From: Polaromonas sp.
Lineage (GTDB): Bacteria; Pseudomonadota; Gammaproteobacteria; Burkholderiales; Burkholderiaceae_C
Direction of reading: 5' to 3'
Length of the DNA stretch: 56,365 bases
Assembly: GCA_030683705.1 (NCBI GenBank)
Contig: JAUXPP010000147.1
Span: 1 to 56,365 of the forward strand
Position numbers and translations under genes: made by a program. Under the pieces are notes generated by a model. It saw only the letters and a list, made by a program, of their open reading frames with translations, had not been told where the DNA came from and did no database searches. Below are positions 52,817 to 56,365 of this stretch, in pieces (position 1 is the first letter of the stretch; each line of letters starts with the position of its first letter).

Positions 52817-53574
52817 GGTAAATCGCTCTCGGGAACGGAAGAAGGAGCAGCACTCGCCCTGCGGCGCGGAAGAAAGACCTGGAACCAGCCATACAGCCCC
52901 ACCAGCAAGGCGCACAGCGCAAACCACTGGAAGGCATAACCGTGATGTTTGTCGACGCCGGTGTTGGGCGCCGGCCAGTTGCGCAGCAGGCCTTCGCTGG
53001 CCGGGCCGGTTTGCAGCAGCGACACCGGCAGCAGGGCCAGTCCGGTTTCGGCGCTGAAAGCCGACAGGTCGAGATTTTGCCGGATGCGGCCCTGCGCCGC
53101 CCCGTCGAACTCGTATAGCTTGGACGGCGGCGGGGCCATGCGGCCCCTGACCGTGACCACACCGTCCGGCGTCTGCACCGCCGGCAGGCGGGTGCGGTCG
53201 GTGAAGTCGCGCGGCACCCAGCCGCGCTGCACCAGCACGGCTTGCTGGCTGCCGGCCAGCAGCAGCGGCGTGACCACCCAGAAGCCGGACTTGCCGTCCA
53301 TGGGCCGGTTGTCGAGGTAGACCGTGTGTGCGGCCTGCCAGCGGCCTTGCAGCGCGGCCTCGCGGTGCACCGCGTCTGCTACGTTTTCCATAGCTGCCAG
53401 CGCTGGGCCATCTAGGGCCGGAAGCTGTTTTTGCGCATCAATCGCGGCCTGCAGCGCTTCTTTCTGCGCGGCGCGGCCCAGCTGCCACTGGCCCAGCGAG
53501 AAGGTCAGGGCCACCATCAGGAGGGTCGCCACCGTCAGCACCAGAAAACGCGGCTGGAGCAGGCGGGGACTCAT
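52813..53574 (-). CDS. SURF1 family cytochrome oxidase assembly protein
   Basis: A 253-residue protein with one membrane helix near each end (FLVLTVATLLMVALTFSLGQ; FQWFALCALLVGLYGWFQVF). SURF1 blocks are GQWQLGRAAQKEALQ, YLDNRPMDGKSGFWVVTPL, VLVQRGWVPRD and HHGYAFQWFAL. It helps insert haem A into oxidase subunit I. Residues about 48-68 (QLPALDGPALAAMENVAD) are encoded by repeat A copy 8. It is divergent from the DUF2909 gene with an 18-nt gap. Confidence 0.93.
   Translation of the reverse strand: MSPRLLQPRFLVLTVATLLMVALTFSLGQWQLGRAAQKEALQAAIDAQKQLPALDGPALAAMENVADAVHREAALQGRWQAAHTVYLDNRPMDGKSGFWVVTPLLLAGSQQAVLVQRGWVPRDFTDRTRLPAVQTPDGVVTVRGRMAPPPSKLYEFDGAAQGRIRQNLDLSAFSAETGLALLPVSLLQTGPASEGLLRNWPAPNTGVDKHHGYAFQWFALCALLVGLYGWFQVFLPRRRASAAPSSVPESDLP
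53378..53434 (+). repeat. dispersed repeat family A, copy 8 (inside surf1)
   Basis: GCTACGTTTTCCATAGC, then TGCCAGCGC, GGGCC and a T run. The opposite strand is coding in surf1, in the same frame relative to the repeat as copy 4 in fthC. Confidence 0.65.
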
Positions 53575-53592
53575 GCGCGGATAATCCGGTTC

Positions 53593-53814
53593 ATGAATTA
53601 CCTTGTTGCTCTCGCATTTTTGGCCATCCTCGCCAGCCTGGCCTCGGCGCTGTTTTTCATGCTCAGGGACGGCACCGGCGGCAAGGCAAAAACCAGCAAC
53701 ATGGCGCGCGCGCTGGCCTTTCGCGTTGGTTTTTCCATCCTGCTGTTCATCTGCATCCTGATCGCCTGGAAGATGGGTTATATCCAGCCTACCGGGATTC
53801 CGGCGGGCAAATAA
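53593..53814 (+). CDS. DUF2909 twin-transmembrane protein
   Basis: A 73-residue protein with two membrane helices (YLVALAFLAILASLASALFF and VGFSILLFICILIAWKMGY) around a short basic loop (RDGTGGKAKTSNMARAL). It is the twin-TM/DUF2909 type commonly found beside oxidase assembly genes; its function is unknown. The ATG at 53593 follows TCCGG weakly. It is the only plus-strand gene in the oxidase cluster. Confidence 0.85.
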   Translation: MNYLVALAFLAILASLASALFFMLRDGTGGKAKTSNMARALAFRVGFSILLFICILIAWKMGYIQPTGIPAGK

Positions 53815-53841
53815 AAGGAAAAAGGCCGCAACGGCGGCCTT
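53812..53841 (-). terminator. terminator downstream of coxC
   Basis: An 8-bp stem AAGGCCGC / GCGGCCTT with loop AACG (53822-53841) is followed on the minus strand by a T-rich run that reads into the end of the DUF2909 gene. It would end the coxC transcript. The region 53842-53970 has no gene. Confidence 0.6.
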
Positions 53842-53970
53842 CACGTACACATCGGCGTAGCGAGAGCTTGTCAGCCGAGGCGCGGGTGGCCGGTAACCGG
53901 AGTGGACTTCAGGTCCATGAGGATTTCCGGACGGGCCCCGCAACGACGGATCACGAGCTCGCAGTAGCCG

Positions 53971-54852
53971 CTACATCCAGTAGACGAGGATGTACAGGCC
54001 CAGCCACACAACGTCGACGAAGTGCCAGTACCAGGCCGCGCCTTCGAAGCCGAAGTGGCGGTCGGCGGTGAAGTGGCCGCTTTGCAGGCGCAGGGTGATG
54101 AACAGCAGCATCAGCATGCCGACGAACACATGGAAGCCGTGGAAGCCGGTCAGCATGAAGAAGGTGGAGCCGTAGACACCGGAGCTCAGCTTCAGGTTCA
54201 GGTCGCTGTAGGCGTGGAAGTATTCATAACCCTGCACACACAGGAAGATGATGCCCAGCAGCACGGTGGCCCACATCCAGGCGATGGTCTTGCTGCGGTG
54301 GTTTTCACGCAGCGCGTGATGGGCAATCGTCAGCGTGACGCCCGACGTCAGCAGCAGCGCGGTGTTGATGGTGGGCAGCCAGAATGGGCCCATGGTGGTG
54401 AAGGGCTCGATGATGTCGGCGGGTGAGCCGGTCACGCCGGCAGCGGCGCTGGGCCAGACCGCCTTGAAGTCGGGCCAGAGCAGGCCGTTTTCCAGGCTGC
54501 CGAGGGCCGGCAGGGCATGGGAACGCGCCCACCACAACGCCGTGAAGAAGGCGCCGAAAAACATCACTTCCGAGAAGATGAACCAGCTCATGCTCCAGCG
54601 GTAGGACAGCTCGATCTTGTGGCCGTACAGGCCGCCTTCGCTTTCACGCGCGGCGGCGCGGAACCAGAAAAACAGCACCGTCAGCCACCAGACCATGCCG
54701 AAGGCCAGCGACCAGGCGCCCCAGCCGGAGCCGTTGATCCACTGGCCCGCACCCAGGATGACGAAAAACAGGCCGACCGCCGTCATCACCGGATAAGCCG
54801 AGGGCGCCGGGACAAAGTAATACGGTGTGCCTGTGTGTGCTGCTGAAGACAT
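53971..54852 (-). CDS. coxC: cytochrome c oxidase subunit III
   Basis: A 293-residue membrane protein with seven predicted helices. It has YFVPAPSAYPVMTAVGLFF, SMSWFIFSEVMFFGAFF, LLTSGVTLTIAHHAL, LGIIFLCVQGYEY, FHGFHVFVGM and the terminal WYWHFVDVVWLGLYILVYWM. The ATG at 54852 follows AGGAG; the TTG at 54858 is less likely. It lies downstream of ctaG and the DUF2970 gene on the same strand. Confidence 0.96.
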   Translation of the reverse strand: MSSAAHTGTPYYFVPAPSAYPVMTAVGLFFVILGAGQWINGSGWGAWSLAFGMVWWLTVLFFWFRAAARESEGGLYGHKIELSYRWSMSWFIFSEVMFFGAFFTALWWARSHALPALGSLENGLLWPDFKAVWPSAAAGVTGSPADIIEPFTTMGPFWLPTINTALLLTSGVTLTIAHHALRENHRSKTIAWMWATVLLGIIFLCVQGYEYFHAYSDLNLKLSSGVYGSTFFMLTGFHGFHVFVGMLMLLFITLRLQSGHFTADRHFGFEGAAWYWHFVDVVWLGLYILVYWM

Positions 54853-54922
54853 TTCCAACTCCTGTTTTCGCTAAATTCTTGAATTCGTTTTTTTGATCAA
54901 GGGCATGGTGGCGCACCGCCGC

Positions 54923-55132
54923 CTACTTGCCCACCACCCAGGTCGCCAGAAGGATCAGGCTACCGACAAACACCATCACGCCCACCAGGCCCACGACCAG
55001 AATGTGCACCGGGTTGAGCTTCTCGATGTCCTCTTCGTAGGCACCGCGGGAACGCAAACCGACAAACGACCAGCTGATGGCCTTGATGGTGCGCCAGATC
55101 GAGCCCCGGCGCCGGGTCACCGGCGTGCTCAC
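54923..55132 (-). CDS. DUF2970 family small membrane protein
   Basis: A 69-residue protein. A basic N-terminal part (WRTIKAISWSFVGLRSRGAY) is followed by one membrane helix (HILVVGLVGVMVFVGSLILL). DUF2970 proteins lie in oxidase operons of betaproteobacteria, and their role is unknown. The start is GTG at 55132, overlapping the ctaG stop (GTGA). Confidence 0.85.
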   Translation of the reverse strand: MSTPVTRRRGSIWRTIKAISWSFVGLRSRGAYEEDIEKLNPVHILVVGLVGVMVFVGSLILLATWVVGK

Positions 55133-55728
55133 GCGCCCGGCTCCGCTTTGGCAGCCACATCCGCAGCAGCTACCGGCGCCGCAGGCACTTTGCCACCGAC
55201 TTCGAAGAAGGTATAGGACAGGGTGATGGTCGTCACGTCTTTGGACAGCTTGGGGTCGATCACAAAAGCCACCGGCCACTGTTTTTTCTCGCCGGGCGCC
55301 AGGGTGTACTGGCTGAAGCAGAAACACTCGAGCTTGTTGAAATGCGAACCGGCCTGCAGCGGCGCGTAACTCGGAATCGCCTGGGCCGACATGGTGCGGT
55401 TCTGCACGTTCTGGAACTCGTACATCACGGTGGCCAGTTCGCCCGGGTGCACCTGGATCGAGCTGACCGCCGGCTTGAACATCCAGGGGCCGCGCGCATT
55501 GGCATCAAATTCGACGGTGATGCTGCGGCTGGTATCGACCTGGGTGTTGGCCGACATCTTCGGCGTCGCGCCGGGGATCTGCCGGTCGCCCAGCGCCAGC
55601 ACATTGATGCCGGTCATTTCGCAGATCGCCTTGTAGATGGGCACCAGCGCATAACCGAAGCAGAACATGCCGAGCACGATCACGCCCAGCTTGCCCACCA
55701 TACGGAAATTTTCGCGCTTCAGGCCCAT
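55129..55728 (-). CDS. ctaG: cytochrome c oxidase assembly protein CtaG/Cox11
   Basis: A 199-residue copper chaperone for the CuB site. One N-terminal membrane helix (VGKLGVIVLGMFCFGYALVP) anchors an immunoglobulin-like domain. The copper motif is CFCFSQYTLAPGEKKQWPV, preceded by NRTMSAQAIPSYAP. Length and motif are standard. It lies between the 37-residue protein and DUF2970 in the operon. Confidence 0.95.
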   Translation of the reverse strand: MGLKRENFRMVGKLGVIVLGMFCFGYALVPIYKAICEMTGINVLALGDRQIPGATPKMSANTQVDTSRSITVEFDANARGPWMFKPAVSSIQVHPGELATVMYEFQNVQNRTMSAQAIPSYAPLQAGSHFNKLECFCFSQYTLAPGEKKQWPVAFVIDPKLSKDVTTITLSYTFFEVGGKVPAAPVAAADVAAKAEPGA

Positions 55729-55731
55729 GAC

Positions 55732-55845
55732 TCAACCCCGGCCGAAAAACACAAGCTTGGCCATGAAACCCAGAAAAAACACGATCGCAATCGAAGCCAG
55801 GGTCAGGCCCAGCCGCAGGTTGTTCTTTTTCTGTTCAGGTGTCAT
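55732..55845 (-). CDS. cytochrome oxidase small assembly protein
   Basis: A 37-residue membrane peptide: MTPEQKKNNLRLGL, a single helix (ASIAIVFFLGFMAKLVFF) and a short tail GRG. It fits between ctaD and ctaG, with 3 nt to the ctaG start. Peptides of this kind are annotated at this spot in Comamonadaceae; the function is unproven. Confidence 0.82.
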   Translation of the reverse strand: MTPEQKKNNLRLGLTLASIAIVFFLGFMAKLVFFGRG

Positions 55846-55867
55846 GGCGCCAGCGAATCCTGTCGGC

Positions 55868-56365
55868 TCAGTAATAACCGGTCACCTTGGTCGCCGTGGC
55901 GTCCAGGCGGGGCGGCTTCTCGAAGGTGTGGAAAGGCGCGGGCGAGGGAACTTCCCACTCCAGGCCTTCGGCACCGGCGCCGTCCGGATCGTTCCACGGA
56001 CGCTGCGGCGCTTTTTCGCCCTTGCCCATCATGGTCGGCAGGACGATGAAGAAGAAGAAATAGACCTGCGCAATGCCGAAGAAGAAGGCACCGACGCTGG
56101 CGCTCGCGTTGAAATCGGCGAACTGCATCGGGTAGTCGGCATAACGGCGCGGCATGCCGGCTAGGCCCAGGAAGTGCATCGGGAAGAAGGTGATGTTGAA
56201 GGAGATCAGCGACCACCAGAAATGGATCTTGCCGCGGCGCTCGTTGTACATCACACCGGTCCACTTGGGCGCCCAGTAGTAATAACCGGCAAACAGCGCG
56301 TACAGCGAGCCGGCCACCAGCACGTAATGGAAGTGCGCCACCACGTAGTAGGTGTCCTGCAGCTG
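55868..56365 (-). CDS. ctaD: cytochrome c oxidase subunit I, C-terminal part (cut by window edge)
   Basis: The last 165 residues of subunit I; the frame stays open to the window end. The first visible segment is QLQDTYYVVAHFHYVLVAGS, in which the two His of HFH ligate haem a3 and haem a. It continues with helices through FFPMHFLGLAGMPRRYADYP and VYFFFFIVLPTMMG, and ends ATKVTGYY. It is the first gene of the visible oxidase assembly run. Confidence 0.96.
   Translation of the reverse strand, partial: QLQDTYYVVAHFHYVLVAGSLYALFAGYYYWAPKWTGVMYNERRGKIHFWWSLISFNITFFPMHFLGLAGMPRRYADYPMQFADFNASASVGAFFFGIAQVYFFFFIVLPTMMGKGEKAPQRPWNDPDGAGAEGLEWEVPSPAPFHTFEKPPRLDATATKVTGYY

Noticed and set aside
1..56365. 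CRISPR array, prophage, insertion sequence, tRNA or rRNA genes
   Set aside because: No regularly spaced direct repeats, no integrase or transposase motifs, and no tRNA or rRNA signatures were seen on either strand.

Overview
The window is a GC-rich, densely packed chromosomal segment of a betaproteobacterium, most likely Burkholderiales, family Comamonadaceae (Polaromonas/Rhodoferax/Acidovorax-like). The basis is protein similarity by eye, gene orders such as algH-ruvX-pyrR-pyrB-pyrX, M16-M16-rsmD-coaD-fdx and ctaD-ctaG-coxC-surf1-ctaA-ctaB-sco, and dispersed intergenic repeats that I associate with that family. No genus can be proved from sequence reading alone. I see no prophage, insertion sequence, CRISPR array, rRNA or tRNA.

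Layout. 1-6.5 kb: a degenerate 2-hydroxyacid dehydrogenase, galU, tusA, two small stress-type proteins, and a divergent Fe(III) ABC permease/ATPase pair with a Fur-box-like site. 6.5-13 kb: a pyrimidine operon on the minus strand (algH, ruvX, pyrR, pyrB, an inactive dihydroorotase homologue pyrX, a PlsC-type acyltransferase), then phrB photolyase. 13-23 kb: a type IV pilus chemotaxis operon (rubredoxin, pilG, pilH, pilI, pilJ and a 2002-residue ChpA/PilL kinase). 23-33 kb: ThiD-like kinase and hemL, a repeat-filled gap, a Bug solute-binding protein, GST, an NDUFA9-like protein, hemerythrin, MgtC, soluble lytic transglycosylase and 5-formyl-THF cyclo-ligase. 33-37 kb: three overlapping two-component genes. 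37-42.5 kb: fdx, coaD, rsmD, a two-gene M16 protease pair, and divergent ftsY. 42.5-47 kb: a probable 3-sulfolactate degradation module (YeiH-type exporter, GntR/UTRA regulator, SuyA-like and SuyB-like lyase subunits, ComC-like dehydrogenase). 47-49.4 kb: a DUF962/Mpo1 protein, a small membrane protein, and rpoH under a perfect CIRCE operator. 49.4-56.4 kb: the cytochrome c oxidase assembly operon, running off the right end inside ctaD.

The most unusual signals are the dispersed repeats. Family A (about 55-60 bp, head GCTAT-N7-ATAGC) has eight copies. Two encode the hydrophobic core of the N-terminal export signals of unrelated proteins (an M16 protease and SCO1), in the same orientation and reading frame. 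Two others are in-frame insertions in fthC and surf1, read from the opposite strand and again in one shared frame. Family B has three copies, each starting 3-8 nt after a stop codon in the sense direction of the upstream gene; two copies separate genes within operons (pyrB/pyrX and suyB/comC). The suy module and the CIRCE-controlled rpoH are the main functional points of interest.
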